Assembly: GCF_002167005.1 (NCBI RefSeq)
Contig: NZ_NHTN01000010.1
Location: forward strand, 1-64,000
Source of the DNA: Indiicoccus explosivorum
GTDB lineage: Bacteria > Bacillota > Bacilli > Bacillales_A > Planococcaceae
DNA length: 64,000 bases
Direction of reading: 5' to 3'
This document shows, in pieces, positions 49,617-58,993 of this stretch (positions within the stretch are counted from its first letter, which is position 1; each line of letters starts with the position of its first letter). The notes beneath the pieces were generated by a model. It ran no database searches. It saw nothing but the letters and a program-made list of their open reading frames with translations, and had not been told where the DNA came from. Made by a program: the position numbers and the translations under genes.

Positions 49617-50981
49617 ATGGATAGAACCATTCAGCAAGTCGCGGACTGGCTCGGTATCAGCACGGAATGGAGGGACATCCGCATCAAAGGTGTCTCGATC
49701 AATACACGGACGCTGAAACCGGGCGAATTGTTCATCCCCTTCCGGGGGGAGAATGTCAATGGGCACCGGTTCGTCCGCCAGGCGATCGAGCTGGGGGCGA
49801 GCGCGGCCCTTTGGCAGCGCGATGAGCCGGATCCCCCCCCGGGACTCCCCCTCTTGATCGTGGACGACGCCGAAGAAGCGCTTCAGCAGATGGCGCGCGC
49901 GTACCGGGCGGAACTGAAAGCGACGTTCATCGGAATCACCGGTTCGAACGGTAAAACATCGACGAAAGACCTCGTTGCAAGCGTTCTTTCCCCTTACTTC
50001 AATGTCCAGAAAACACAGGGCAACCTGAACAATCAGCTCGGTCTTCCGATTACGATTCTGTCATTGGAAGAAAACGTGAATTACGCCATTCTTGAAATGG
50101 GAATGAGCGATTTCGGCGAGATCGAATTTCTGTCGAAACTCGCCCGGCCCGACTATGCCGTCATTACGAATATCGGTGAAGCCCATATACAGGATCTCGG
50201 TTCAAGGGAAGGGATCGCCCGGGCGAAATTCGAAATCACGGCCGGCCTGCCGAAACAAGGGAAGCTTTTCTACGATGGCGATGAGCCGCTCCTCGTTCCA
50301 TACGTCGAAAATTGGACACAGGCTGTTTCGTTCGGGTTCGGCCCGGATAATGAACTGTCGGTCACGTCCGTCCGCGCTACGGAAGAAGGAAGTGAATTCA
50401 CGGTCAACGGGCTGATTGATGAAACATTCACCATTCCGGTGCTCGGCCGGCACCAGGCGAAAAATGCGCTTGCCGCAATCCTGCTGGCACTTGAAGCGGG
50501 TCTGGAAGCCGAAGACATCCGGCGCGCCCTCAAAAAAGCGCAGCTGACCGATATGCGGATGCAGCCGGTGCGCGCCGAAGCGGGCGCCGTCTTCATCAAT
50601 GATGCGTACAATGCAGCGCCGACATCCATGAAAGCGGCTCTTCAGTTTTTGGAGGATGCCAGGATGAAACCGGAAAAATGGGCGGTTCTCGGCGATATGC
50701 TGGAACTCGGAGAGGATGAACGGACTTACCATGAAGCGGTGGCGGAACAGCTGCCGAAGAACCTGACCGGCCTGCTGCTCTACGGCCCCAGAATGAAATG
50801 GCTGTATGAGCGGCTCGATGGGTCATTCGACGGGCAGCTGATCTGGAGCGGGGAGGACATCCAGCCGATTACGGAAACGCTCAGAAAATCGCTGAATGAA
50901 GATGCGCTTGTCCTCGTAAAGGGGTCGCGCGGTATGAAATTGGAACGCGTCATCGAGCCTTTTGTCAAAGAGGGGGAATAA
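49617..50981 (+). CDS. murF: UDP-MurNAc-tripeptide D-Ala-D-Ala ligase
   Basis: 454 residues. The Mur ligase ATP loop is GITGSNGKTSTKDL (about 105-118). The substrate and central domain has TQGNLNNQLGLPITIL, and the C-terminal domain has NDAYNAAPTSMKAAL and VLGDMLELG. It adds D-Ala-D-Ala to UDP-MurNAc-tripeptide, the last cytosolic step before membrane transfer. TAGGAGGAC ribosome site. Operon with ddl, followed by the structured leader of cshA. Confidence 0.96.
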   Translation: MDRTIQQVADWLGISTEWRDIRIKGVSINTRTLKPGELFIPFRGENVNGHRFVRQAIELGASAALWQRDEPDPPPGLPLLIVDDAEEALQQMARAYRAELKATFIGITGSNGKTSTKDLVASVLSPYFNVQKTQGNLNNQLGLPITILSLEENVNYAILEMGMSDFGEIEFLSKLARPDYAVITNIGEAHIQDLGSREGIARAKFEITAGLPKQGKLFYDGDEPLLVPYVENWTQAVSFGFGPDNELSVTSVRATEEGSEFTVNGLIDETFTIPVLGRHQAKNALAAILLALEAGLEAEDIRRALKKAQLTDMRMQPVRAEAGAVFINDAYNAAPTSMKAALQFLEDARMKPEKWAVLGDMLELGEDERTYHEAVAEQLPKNLTGLLLYGPRMKWLYERLDGSFDGQLIWSGEDIQPITETLRKSLNEDALVLVKGSRGMKLERVIEPFVKEGE

Positions 50982-51316
50982 ACCCGGACGGCGGCAACTG
51001 AGCAAAACCATTGCACCGGCCCCGGCTGCGTGTTAAGCTGTTTAGAGCAATGGATACATTTGAGACCACTCTTCCTTATTGAAGGGGTCTTTTTTTGAGT
51101 AAAACGGTTTGTGCCGGGCGGGTCAGTCGACTTCGCAGGCTGAACCGCTCGGCAATGACCGGGCTTTTCCTATTCACACATCCCTCCGCCCGCCGTTCGG
51201 GCGGAGTATGATTTTCGACGTGAAATTTCCTCGTTAAAGGCTCGAACTTGCCGCTATTTCATCTAGAATGTAACCCATTTGTGAAAAAAGATGAAGGCAA
51301 AGGAGATTGAAAAAAT
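50982..51316 (+). other. 335-bp non-coding leader between murF and cshA with three hairpins
   Basis: Contains no convincing gene. It holds the murF terminator hairpin (51063-51097), a second strong stem (51113-51153; GCCGGGCGGGTCAGTC with GGCTGAACCGCTCGGC, 13 of 16 positions perfect and the rest G-T), and a third GC stem CTCCGCCCG / CGGGCGGAG near 51185-51208. The last 100 bp are AT-rich up to the ribosome site AAAGGAG. Probably a long 5' UTR of cshA. Confidence 0.65.
51063..51097 (+). terminator. Terminator between murF and cshA
   Basis: AGACC...CTTC pairing with GAAG...GGTCT followed by seven T. Confidence 0.7.
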
Positions 51317-52795
51317 TTGGTAAAATTTTCAGAGTTAAACATTAGTGAGGCAACTTTAAAATCCATCCGCCGTATGGGCTTTGAAGAAGCGACACCGATC
51401 CAGGAAGGGACCATCCGTCTTGGGCTGGAAGGGAACGACATCATCGGTCAGGCGCAGACAGGGACAGGTAAAACTGCTGCATTCGGTATTCCGATGATTG
51501 AAAAAATCGATACAAAGAACGGCGATATCCAAGGTCTGGTCATCGCACCGACACGGGAGCTCGCGATTCAAGTTTCGGAAGAACTTTACAAGCTGGGGCG
51601 TGACCGCCACGTCCGCATCCTGTCCGTATATGGCGGTCAGGAAATCGGGCGCCAGATCCGTGCGCTGAAAAACCGGCCGCATATCATTGTCGGGACACCG
51701 GGACGGATCCAGGATCACATCAACCGCCGGACACTGAAGCTCGAGAACGTCAATACGCTCGTGCTTGATGAAGCGGATGAAATGCTGAACATGGGCTTCA
51801 TCGATGATATCAAGGCGATCCTTACAAGCGTTCCGTCCGAGCGTCAGACTCTCCTGTTCTCCGCTACAATGCCAGATGCAATCCGGCGCATTGCGGAACA
51901 GTTCATGAAAGACCCGGAAGTCGTCAAGATCAAATCGAAGGAAATGACAGTCGAAAACATCGAACAGTTCTTCGTCAAGGCGCATGAACGCGAAAAGTTC
52001 GATGTCCTGTCACGCCTCCTGAATATCCATCAGCCGGAACTCGCGATCGTCTTCGGACGCACGAAGCGCCGTGTCGATGAGCTGTCCCAGGCGCTCAGCC
52101 TGCGCGGCTATCTTGCAGAAGGCATCCACGGCGACTTGAGCCAAGCGAAGCGCCTGTCCGTGCTGAAGCAATTCAAGTCGAATAAAATCGATGTCCTGGT
52201 GGCGACAGACGTCGCGGCTCGCGGCTTGGATATCTCGGGCGTTACACACGTCTATAACTTCGATATCCCGCAGGACCCGGAAAGTTATGTCCACCGGATC
52301 GGCCGAACAGGCCGTGCCGGTAAAAAAGGTGTGGCAGTCACTTTCGTGACGCCGCGTGAAATGGGCTATCTCCGCATTGTGGAAGATACGACGAAAAAGC
52401 GCATGATGCCGCTTCGTCCGCCTTCATCCGATGAAGCGCTTCTCGGCCAGCAGAAACTTGCAGTGACGCAGCTGGAAGAGATGGTCGCAAAAAACAGCCT
52501 GGATGATTACCGGGCATTCGCAGAAAACCTGCTTGAAAACAACGATGCTGTCGACTTGATCGCAGCAGCGCTCAAAACGATGACGAGAGAGCCGGATGAT
52601 ACGCCGGTATCGATCACCGAAGAGCGTCCGCTTCCTTCACGCGGCAGCAAAGGCCGCGGCGGGTACAAAGGCGGCAGCAAAGGCGGCTATAAAGGCGGCA
52701 AAGGCGGTAAAAGCAGCGGACGCGGCAATTACAAAGGCGGACGCTCTTCTGACCGCAGCGGCCGTCCAGGACGCTCGCGCAGATCTGAATATTAA
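51317..52795 (+). CDS. cshA: DEAD-box RNA helicase CshA
   Basis: 492 residues, starting at TTG 51317 ([20 protein letters not shown], the normal CshA beginning). Motifs in order: Q motif (GFEEATPIQ), [40 protein letters not shown] and [13 protein letters not shown]. The C-terminal 60 residues are a basic RNA-binding tail of Gly-Lys-Tyr-Arg repeats (GGYKGG copies). It unwinds RNA in the degradosome and during cold-shock ribosome assembly. The long hairpin-rich leader fits temperature- or RNA-based control. Confidence 0.95.
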   Translation: MVKFSELNISEATLKSIRRMGFEEATPIQEGTIRLGLEGNDIIGQAQTGTGKTAAFGIPMIEKIDTKNGDIQGLVIAPTRELAIQVSEELYKLGRDRHVRILSVYGGQEIGRQIRALKNRPHIIVGTPGRIQDHINRRTLKLENVNTLVLDEADEMLNMGFIDDIKAILTSVPSERQTLLFSATMPDAIRRIAEQFMKDPEVVKIKSKEMTVENIEQFFVKAHEREKFDVLSRLLNIHQPELAIVFGRTKRRVDELSQALSLRGYLAEGIHGDLSQAKRLSVLKQFKSNKIDVLVATDVAARGLDISGVTHVYNFDIPQDPESYVHRIGRTGRAGKKGVAVTFVTPREMGYLRIVEDTTKKRMMPLRPPSSDEALLGQQKLAVTQLEEMVAKNSLDDYRAFAENLLENNDAVDLIAAALKTMTREPDDTPVSITEERPLPSRGSKGRGGYKGGSKGGYKGGKGGKSSGRGNYKGGRSSDRSGRPGRSRRSEY

Positions 52796-52808
52796 TCGGC
52801 ACCTAATG

Positions 52809-52838
52809 CCGCCTCCTGTTCCAGGGGGCGGTTTTTTT
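52809..52838 (+). terminator. Intrinsic terminator of cshA
   Basis: Stem CCGCCTCC / GGGGGCGG followed by TTTTTTT. Confidence 0.85.
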
Positions 52839-53020
52839 ACGTTCAATCACAAAAAACCGTAAAACCCGTGTTAAAAAGCAGTGAATCATGATAAAAAGCG
52901 TTCCTGTCTTTATTGCATCAGCTTTGAAAGTCGGAATCCGTTACAATGGAGAAGAGGTGAAACGTTTTGTCCGTCTGGACGTATTAAAAGGCAGGATGAT
53001 GAAATGGAGCGATACATAAC

Positions 53021-53500
53021 ATGGAAAATCAGCCGAAAAATCATATTTCCCGTAAAGGCCTCACCGTATGGCGGCTGTACGGAGTTATACAGACGGCCGT
53101 ACTGACGCTCCTGGCGGCGGGGGGAGGCACAGCGGTTTTCTTTTTGGATGGGCCATCTTGGCTTTACGCTGTCCTTGCAGCAGTACCGCTGCTTTATGGA
53201 TTCTTTGCCATTTATTTATTTCCGAAGATCCGGTGGGAAAGATGGCGGTACGAGGTGCGGGAACAGGAGATCGAGCTGCAGCATGGACTGTTCATCGTCA
53301 AGCGTACGCTCGTGCCGATGGTGCGCGTGCAGCATGTCGATACGCAGCAAGGTCCGATTCTCAGGAAGTATGGCCTTGCGGCGATATCCATTTCGACAGC
53401 GGCCACCGTGCATACCGTGCCGGCGCTTGTAAACGGTGAAGCGGACGAGCTGCGGCAGCGGATTTCCGTCCTGGCAAGGGTGGCGGAAGATGATGTCTGA
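53021..53500 (+). CDS. ydbS: PH-domain membrane protein YdbS
   Basis: 159 residues. Two membrane spans at about 22-43 and 47-67, then a bacterial PH domain (bPH2, DUF304): WRYEVREQEIELQHGLFIVKRTLVPMVRVQHVDTQQGPILRKYGLAAISISTAA. In B. subtilis YdbS and YdbT are encoded together next to cshA and have been linked to resistance to some bacteriocins; the function is otherwise unclear. The start has a weak ribosome site. The stop overlaps the start of ydbT. Confidence 0.9.
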   Translation: MENQPKNHISRKGLTVWRLYGVIQTAVLTLLAAGGGTAVFFLDGPSWLYAVLAAVPLLYGFFAIYLFPKIRWERWRYEVREQEIELQHGLFIVKRTLVPMVRVQHVDTQQGPILRKYGLAAISISTAATVHTVPALVNGEADELRQRISVLARVAEDDV

Positions 53501-55016
53501 TACGCGTTACCGGCTTCATCCTATTTCCGCGCTCCTCAATTTTCTCAAAGGGCTGAAGGAGCTGGTGCTGCCATTCCTGATCTTGTTCGGCGCCAATCTG
53601 CTGCAAGGAGAAGGGCTGCCGGGGCGTGACCTCGAATCGCTCATCACCTATGGCGCCGGCGCTGCAGTTCTCTTGTTCCTCCTTGCAGCCGGCATCATCA
53701 AGTGGCGGCGGTTCGTCTATTGGTTCGAGGAAGGGGAACTGAGGATCGAATACGGACTGTTTGTCAAAAAGAAGCGCTACATTCCATTCGAACGGATCCA
53801 GAGCCTGGATTACACCGAAGGGATATTCCATCGGCCGCTCGGTCTTGTGCGGGTGAAAGTGGAAACTGCCGGCGGTCAGGGGGAGGGGGCCGAAGCGGAA
53901 CTGACGGCGGTGCCGAGAGCCGATGCTGCGCGGATCGAAGAAGTGATTGAACACGCGAAAAACCGGGTGCTTGGTAATGGCGTCTCCAAAGAAACAGCCG
54001 GCGAAACGGCGGTTGCGGAGGAAAATCGGAGGGAAGCGGCACGGGAAATTTACCGCATCTCTTCAAAAGAACTTCTGATCCTCGCTGCCACCTCAGGCGG
54101 AATCGGTGTCGTTCTGTCGGGCCTAGCGGTATTCCTCACACAGTTCTCTGAAGTGATTCCATACGAGATGATCTACAGCGAAGTGATGGTGTTTCTGCGT
54201 TTCGGTGCACTCATCGTCGCGCTCACCGTTTTCATCAGTCTGTTGATCATCTGGCTGGTATCTTTGGCACTCACCATTTTTTCGAATTACCGGTTCACCA
54301 TCTTGGCGAACGATGAGAACATCATCATCACGCGCGGGCTGCTCGAGAAAAAACGGATCACGCTGCCTTTTAAGCGGATCCAGGCGATCCGCGTGACAGA
54401 GAACCCGCTGAGGGAGCTGTTCGGCTACGCCGCTGTCACGGTTGAAAGTGCAGGAGGATCGGCGGCGGAAATGGGCGGAGAGAAAATCCGGCTGCTGCCG
54501 CTTGTGAAAAGACGGGATATGCTGCCTGTGCTGGAAAGACTGTTCCCGGAGACGGACTGGTCTCCCGAATTCTTCAAAGCACCGCCGCGGAGTGTCCGCT
54601 TTTATTATCGAGTGGACTTTCTGTGGATCCTGCCCGGCGCAGCGGCGCTCAGCTACTTCTTTTTCCCGTACGGGCTGCTCGCGTTCCTCGCTGTTCCGCT
54701 CAGTGTGGCACTCGGCATCTGGCAGCACCGGACGGCCGGCTGGTCGGCCGGCAGACGGCAGCTGACGCTCCGGACGAGAGCGATCAGCAAGCAGACGATG
54801 TATGTGATGCGCAAACGGATCCAGTCGGCAGAGGTCCGGCAAAGCTGGTTCCAAAGCCGCAAAAAGGTGGCGACGATCCAAGTGACGGTCAAATCCGGCA
54901 TCCTTGGGGCGGCTGTCCGTGTCGAGCACTTGGAAAAACAGGATACGGAACGGATCATGCAGTGGTTCCGGCCGCAGCCGGACAAGGAGCAGGAAGAATC
55001 GCCGATACAGAAATAA
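53490..55016 (+). CDS. ydbT: PH-domain membrane protein YdbT
   Basis: 508 residues. Contains several bPH2 modules: GELRIEYGLFVKKKRYIPFERIQSLDYTEGIFHRPLGLVRVKVET at about 80-125, ENIIITRGLLEKKRITLPFKRIQAIRVTENPLRELFGYAAVTVES at about 285-330, and a more divergent one at about 430-490. Membrane spans separate them. The ATG at 53490 overlaps the ydbS stop, so the two are translationally coupled. ATG 53493 is an alternative. Stop codon lies in the arm of the shared terminator. Confidence 0.9.
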   Translation: MMSDTRYRLHPISALLNFLKGLKELVLPFLILFGANLLQGEGLPGRDLESLITYGAGAAVLLFLLAAGIIKWRRFVYWFEEGELRIEYGLFVKKKRYIPFERIQSLDYTEGIFHRPLGLVRVKVETAGGQGEGAEAELTAVPRADAARIEEVIEHAKNRVLGNGVSKETAGETAVAEENRREAAREIYRISSKELLILAATSGGIGVVLSGLAVFLTQFSEVIPYEMIYSEVMVFLRFGALIVALTVFISLLIIWLVSLALTIFSNYRFTILANDENIIITRGLLEKKRITLPFKRIQAIRVTENPLRELFGYAAVTVESAGGSAAEMGGEKIRLLPLVKRRDMLPVLERLFPETDWSPEFFKAPPRSVRFYYRVDFLWILPGAAALSYFFFPYGLLAFLAVPLSVALGIWQHRTAGWSAGRRQLTLRTRAISKQTMYVMRKRIQSAEVRQSWFQSRKKVATIQVTVKSGILGAAVRVEHLEKQDTERIMQWFRPQPDKEQEESPIQK

Positions 55017-55046
55017 GACCAGCCGGGCTTTCCGGCTGGTCTTATT
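55012..55046. terminator. Bidirectional terminator carrying both stop codons (ydbT / rhomboid)
   Basis: 15-bp perfect arms AATAAGACCAGCCGG and complement around GCTTT. TAA of ydbT (55014-55016) is in the left arm and TAA of the rhomboid gene (55042-55044) in the right. Confidence 0.9.
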
Positions 55047-55677
55047 TGATCCGTCTGATATTCCTGTTTCCGGATTTCTTTTTCCAGCTGACGATGCGCT
55101 TCGGATGGAAATAGCTGAGCCCCAGCAGGAAACCGGCGAGCAGGCCCGCGATGTGGGCAGTGGCATTCACATTTGGTGTGAGGAAGGTCATGATGACACT
55201 GATGACAAGGATCGGCAGAAGAATCTGCCTGAGCTGGGGAAGTGCCCGTCCGCCGTAATAAAGAAGCGCTCCGAAAGCCCCGAAGATGCCGAAGATTGCG
55301 CCGCTTGCCCCGACATGCGTATACGCCGGCGGGTGCAGGAAAAAGGTGGCGAATGATCCGAAGATGCCCGCGATCAGATAAATGGTCAGAAAGCGGACCT
55401 TGCCGGTCAGCCGCTCCAATTCCGGACCGAACAGGAACAGCGAAAACATATTGAATAGCAGATGCATGAATCCCGCATGAAGAAAGACCGGCGTAATAAA
55501 CCGCCAATACTCCCCGTCGGCAATCGCCGCATTGTAGCCGATGCCGAACAGGATGATCCGGTCGCCGATGACCGGCAGGAACCCGAGCAGGAAAATGAGG
55601 ACGTTCAGCGCGATGAGCGCGGATATGACCGGATACATGCGGATATACTGGGAGAAGCTTTCATTTCTAATGAACAT
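55042..55677 (-). CDS. Rhomboid-family intramembrane serine protease (YdcA-like)
   Basis: 211 residues with six spans. The catalytic serine is in GASGAIFGIFGAF (about 130-142) and the histidine in the last span (NATAHIAGLLAGFLLGLSYFHP). The extra HxxxN-like motif appears in PVFLHAGFMHLLFNMFSLFLFG. It cleaves membrane protein segments; substrates unknown. In B. subtilis the equivalent YdcA lies at the same position between ydbT and acpS. GAGGTGAC before ATG 55677. Confidence 0.92.
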   Translation of the reverse strand: MFIRNESFSQYIRMYPVISALIALNVLIFLLGFLPVIGDRIILFGIGYNAAIADGEYWRFITPVFLHAGFMHLLFNMFSLFLFGPELERLTGKVRFLTIYLIAGIFGSFATFFLHPPAYTHVGASGAIFGIFGAFGALLYYGGRALPQLRQILLPILVISVIMTFLTPNVNATAHIAGLLAGFLLGLSYFHPKRIVSWKKKSGNRNIRRIK

Positions 55678-55739
55678 GTTGTCACCTCGAATAGTCGAAA
55701 GTCCGCTTCACGATAAGGCGGGTCTGATAAAAAAATCCG

Positions 55740-55768
55740 TTAAAAGGCTGCCAATTCGTATTATACTG
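55740..55768 (+). promoter_or_regulatory. Promoter of acpS-alr
   Basis: TTTAAA (55740-55745), 17 bp, TATACT (55763-55768), 31 bp before the start. Confidence 0.45.
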
Positions 55769-55799
55769 GAATGAGCCGCAATTGAAAGGAGAAGACGCT

Positions 55800-56165
55800 T
55801 TGATTACAGGAATCGGGCTGGACATTGTGGAATTGGAAAGGATCCGGAAACTGGACAAGCGATCTGCCCGGCTGCGGCAGCGGGTGCTGACGCCTTCGGA
55901 ACTCGCGCAGTATGAGACTCAACCGCCGGCCAGGCGTGCGGAATTCCTCGCTGGAAGGTTTGCGGCAAAAGAAGCATTCGCGAAAGCGCTTGGCACCGGA
56001 ATTGGCCGCGCATGTTCATTTCAGGATATTGAAATCAAAAAAAACAGGGACGGGCGGCCGCATGTTCTGTTCAGACAGCAGCGGGAAGCGCTTTTGTCCA
56101 TCACGCATACTCATGATTATGCGGCAGCACAAGTGCTGCTGCAGTCTTCGGAAGGCTGGGAATAG
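55800..56165 (+). CDS. acpS: Holo-[acyl-carrier-protein] synthase
   Basis: 121 residues from TTG 55800 (MITGIGLDIVELERI); TTG 55782 overlaps the ribosome site AAAGGAG. Mg2+ ligands Asp8 and Glu about 58 are in GLDIVEL and FAAKEAFAKALGTGI. It transfers 4'-phosphopantetheine from CoA to ACP in the cytosol. The stop is one base before alr, so the two are co-translated. B. subtilis has ydcC between them; here it is missing. Confidence 0.95.
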   Translation: MITGIGLDIVELERIRKLDKRSARLRQRVLTPSELAQYETQPPARRAEFLAGRFAAKEAFAKALGTGIGRACSFQDIEIKKNRDGRPHVLFRQQREALLSITHTHDYAAAQVLLQSSEGWE

Positions 56166-56166
56166 T

Positions 56167-57255
56167 ATGGCAGAAATATACAGACCGACAAAAGCAGAAG
56201 TGGATCTCGACGCCATCGCCCGGAACCTTAGGATGATCAGGAGATCGGCAGGCGATCCGATGGTCATTGCGGTCGTGAAGGCAAACGGTTACGGACACGG
56301 AGCGGCGGAAGTGGCACAGAAGACGCTTGAAAACGGAGCGGAAATGCTCGCAGTGGCGACACCGGATGAAGCGCTCCACTTGCGGAGTGCGGGGATCGAT
56401 GCAGATATACTCGTCATGGGGGCTTCACCGGTCTCTTTCATTCCGGCGGCACAGAAAAACGGCATCATCCTGACCGCCTATTCCATTGAATGGATTCAGC
56501 AGGCGGCCGCAGTCTCCGGTGAGTTCCGGGTGCACTTGAAAGTGGATACCGGCATGGGGCGGATCGGTATCCAGCCGGCTGAAGCGGAGGAAGCGCTGGC
56601 ATTGCTGCAGAGAACGCCGTTTCGGCTGGAAGGGATTTTCACTCATTTCGCGACGGCGGATACAGCGGACAGCCCCTTGTTCCGTGAGCAAGTCGCCAAA
56701 TTCAAAGAAGTGCTGAAAAAAACCGGTGACGGACTGATGGTCCATGCCTCGAACAGCGCCGCCGCACTCCTCCACCCGGAAGTTTCGTTTGATGCGGTGC
56801 GAGCCGGAATCGCCATGTACGGGATCAATCCGTCCGGTTATGTGGAAAGCGAGCTCGGAAGTCCGCTGCAGCCGGCTCTTACCTTGTCCACGGAAGTGAT
56901 CCACGTGAAAAAACTCCCCGCCGGGAGCCCGGTGAGTTACGGCGCGACTTACCGGACAGAACAGGATGAATGGATCGGCACCTTGCCGATCGGATATGCA
57001 GATGGCCTGCTCCGTGCGCTGCAGGGGCAGGATGTCCTCGTCAGAGGGGAGCGCGTGCCGATCGTCGGGCGGATCTGCATGGATCAATGCATGGTCCGGC
57101 TGCCCCGTGAAATCAAACCCGGAACTCCGGCGGTGCTGCTGGGGATGCAAGGAGACGAACGGATCCGGGCAGAGGAATGGGCCGAACGGCTTGGGACGAT
57201 TCCGTATGAGATTCCATGCATGCTGACTGCCAGAATCCCCCGTTTTATCCGCTGA
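56167..57255 (+). CDS. alr: Alanine racemase
   Basis: 362 residues, PLP enzyme converting L-Ala to D-Ala for the cell wall. The PLP lysine is Lys38 in VVKANGYGHG. The second catalytic residue is Tyr in VSYGATYRTEQDE, and MYGINPSG and RICMDQCMVRLP are further family blocks. Start ATG 56167 (no spacer after acpS). The product feeds Ddl encoded 7 kb upstream. Ends before the promoter of the toxin-antitoxin pair. Confidence 0.96.
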   Translation: MAEIYRPTKAEVDLDAIARNLRMIRRSAGDPMVIAVVKANGYGHGAAEVAQKTLENGAEMLAVATPDEALHLRSAGIDADILVMGASPVSFIPAAQKNGIILTAYSIEWIQQAAAVSGEFRVHLKVDTGMGRIGIQPAEAEEALALLQRTPFRLEGIFTHFATADTADSPLFREQVAKFKEVLKKTGDGLMVHASNSAAALLHPEVSFDAVRAGIAMYGINPSGYVESELGSPLQPALTLSTEVIHVKKLPAGSPVSYGATYRTEQDEWIGTLPIGYADGLLRALQGQDVLVRGERVPIVGRICMDQCMVRLPREIKPGTPAVLLGMQGDERIRAEEWAERLGTIPYEIPCMLTARIPRFIR

Positions 57256-57273
57256 AGGGAGCAAATTTCCAAA

Positions 57274-57308
57274 TTGTCCTTTTCAATAGCCCCGGGCAGT
57301 GATAAGAT
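57274..57308 (+). promoter_or_regulatory. Possible promoter of mazEF
   Basis: TAAGAT (57303-57308) preceded by TGA (extended -10), with TTTTCA 17 bp upstream. TTGTCC at 57274 is too far away. Confidence 0.35.
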
Positions 57309-57353
57309 GAAGTCACAGGTTTGATGAACGGGGAACTGTGGGAGGTATCAGCT

Positions 57354-57638
57354 GTGAGCGAAAACGCAAAGACAAAAGAAGTGATTGTGAAGCTGCCGAA
57401 GACGATGGTATCGGAATTGACTGCCTGCACGCACGAAAGCGTGGAGGAGATCGGCGATTACGTTTACGTGTCGACACAGCGGGTAATGAGAACTACGTAC
57501 GGTTCAAATCACATTCGGGAAGCGATGATCAAGGGCTACGTGGAGATGTCACAGATCAATCTTTCGATTGCCTGTGAGTGTTCCCACGCGGAATACGAAG
57601 CGGAGCATACGACAGTGCGACTCGTAAGCGGAGGGTGA
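57354..57638 (+). CDS. ndoAI: Antitoxin EndoAI (MazE type)
   Basis: 94 residues from GTG 57354 after GGGAGGT. The N-terminal ribbon-helix-helix domain ([23 protein letters not shown]) binds DNA and dimerises; the C-terminal tail neutralises the toxin. Matches EndoAI of B. subtilis rather than the AbrB-fold MazE of E. coli. The pair also represses its own promoter. The toxin gene starts four bases after the stop. Confidence 0.93.
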   Translation: MSENAKTKEVIVKLPKTMVSELTACTHESVEEIGDYVYVSTQRVMRTTYGSNHIREAMIKGYVEMSQINLSIACECSHAEYEAEHTTVRLVSGG

Positions 57639-57642
57639 CAAC

Positions 57643-57993
57643 TTGATTGTAAAACGCGGAGACGTTTTTTTTGCAGAGTTATCACCAGTGGTCGGTTCCG
57701 AGCAAGGCGGAACCCGGCCTGTTCTGGTTATCCAAAACGACATAGGCAACCGCTTCAGCCCGACAGTCATCGTGGCGGCGATCACAGCGCAGATCCAGAA
57801 AGCGAAGCTGCCGACTCACGTTGAAATCAGCGCGAAAGCGAACGGATTTGAACGTGATTCGGTCATCTTGCTTGAGCAGATCCGCACCATCGACAAATCG
57901 CGGCTGACCGATAAAATCACTCACCTCGATGACGGGCTGATGGAAAAAGTGGATGAAGCGCTCGAAGTAAGTGTCGGCCTTGTAAAATTTTAA
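57643..57993 (+). CDS. ndoA: mRNA interferase EndoA (MazF)
   Basis: 116 residues from TTG 57643 after [58 protein letters not shown] is the MazF/PemK core, with the conserved Arg and Thr of the active site in GTRPVLV and VAAIT. Family members cut mRNA at short sites (UACAU in Bacillus). Held inactive by EndoAI. Terminator follows, separating it from the rsb operon. Confidence 0.95.
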   Translation: MIVKRGDVFFAELSPVVGSEQGGTRPVLVIQNDIGNRFSPTVIVAAITAQIQKAKLPTHVEISAKANGFERDSVILLEQIRTIDKSRLTDKITHLDDGLMEKVDEALEVSVGLVKF

Positions 57994-58010
57994 CTATACA
58001 TAAGAACAGG

Positions 58011-58045
58011 TCACCGGGAAAAGTGGATTTCCGGTGATTTTTTTT
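58011..58045 (+). terminator. Intrinsic terminator of mazF
   Basis: Stem TCACCGG / CCGGTGA with additional pairs, followed by eight T. Confidence 0.85.
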
Positions 58046-58156
58046 GCATTTGGAGCACTGAATGGCAAAAAAGGTGAGAAACAAGCAGTTTTCCGATACA
58101 ATGAATTTATGGAATTATTCATGTACATACGATTACATACCATTTGAGGAGGATTT

Positions 58157-58993
58157 TTGAATACGATGAATGAAAAAGTCGCTAATTTCATCCATGAGCA
58201 CTTGGACGACATACTGCCGGACTGGCAGGAAAAGCTTTCAGGAATAGACGAGGAAGGATCGTTCCAGATGCTGTCGGCGGATATGCGCCGGCAGACCAGC
58301 CGGGAATTCGCGGAACTCATGCTGACCAACCTGTCAGAAAGCCATCAGGCATACGAGAACCGGCTGAACGATTTTTCAGAAAAAGTGGTTCGGCTCGGAT
58401 GGTCGATCACATTCGTGACACGGGCCGTCGATCTGTTTGCCGAGCACATTTTTTTGGTGATGGAAGAAAAGGGATTTATTAATAAGGACGACGTACGCGC
58501 GTATGTCGAGGTGTTCGCCAACTGGCTCCGCCCGATGCGCAACAGCATCATCGAAGCTTATTCGAAGACATGGGAACGGACAGTGAGCCTCCAAAAAATC
58601 GCACTTCAGGAACTTTCAGCTTCGCTGATCCCGGTTTTCGATAAAATTTCGGTCATGCCGCTCGTCGGGACGATCGATACAGAACGGGCCAAGCTGATTA
58701 TGGAGAACTTGCTCCAAGGTGTCGTGAAACATCGCGCGGAAGTGGTGCTGCTCGATATCACGGGCGTTCCGGTTGTGGACACAATGGTGGCACATCATAT
58801 CATTCAGGCAGCTGATGCCGTGCGCCTCGTAGGTGCAAAATGTATGCTGGTAGGCATCCGGCCGGAGATCGCGCAAACGATTGTTACCCTTGGAATCAAT
58901 TTGAACGACTTTACGACGACGAGCACGCTGCAGCGCGGCGTCGAACAAGCGCTGGCCCTGACTGACCGGAAAATTGTGGAGGTGGAAGAATGA
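58157..58993 (+). CDS. rsbR: Stressosome protein RsbR
   Basis: 278 residues. N-terminal (1-145) non-haem globin-like sensor domain; C-terminal (155-278) STAS domain with [50 protein letters not shown]. The STAS threonines that RsbT phosphorylates lie in VVDTMV and EIAQTIV (about Thr209 and Thr241). RsbR and RsbS build the stressosome that holds RsbT until stress. TTG 58157 is five bases after GAGGAGG; ATG 58166 is an alternative. Only this one RsbR paralogue is in the window. Confidence 0.95.
   Translation: MNTMNEKVANFIHEHLDDILPDWQEKLSGIDEEGSFQMLSADMRRQTSREFAELMLTNLSESHQAYENRLNDFSEKVVRLGWSITFVTRAVDLFAEHIFLVMEEKGFINKDDVRAYVEVFANWLRPMRNSIIEAYSKTWERTVSLQKIALQELSASLIPVFDKISVMPLVGTIDTERAKLIMENLLQGVVKHRAEVVLLDITGVPVVDTMVAHHIIQAADAVRLVGAKCMLVGIRPEIAQTIVTLGINLNDFTTTSTLQRGVEQALALTDRKIVEVEE

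Noticed and set aside
57354-57993. MazEF as a mobile or defence-island marker
   Set aside because: The pair is at its conserved chromosomal position between alr and rsbR, as in B. subtilis, so it is not evidence of a mobile element.
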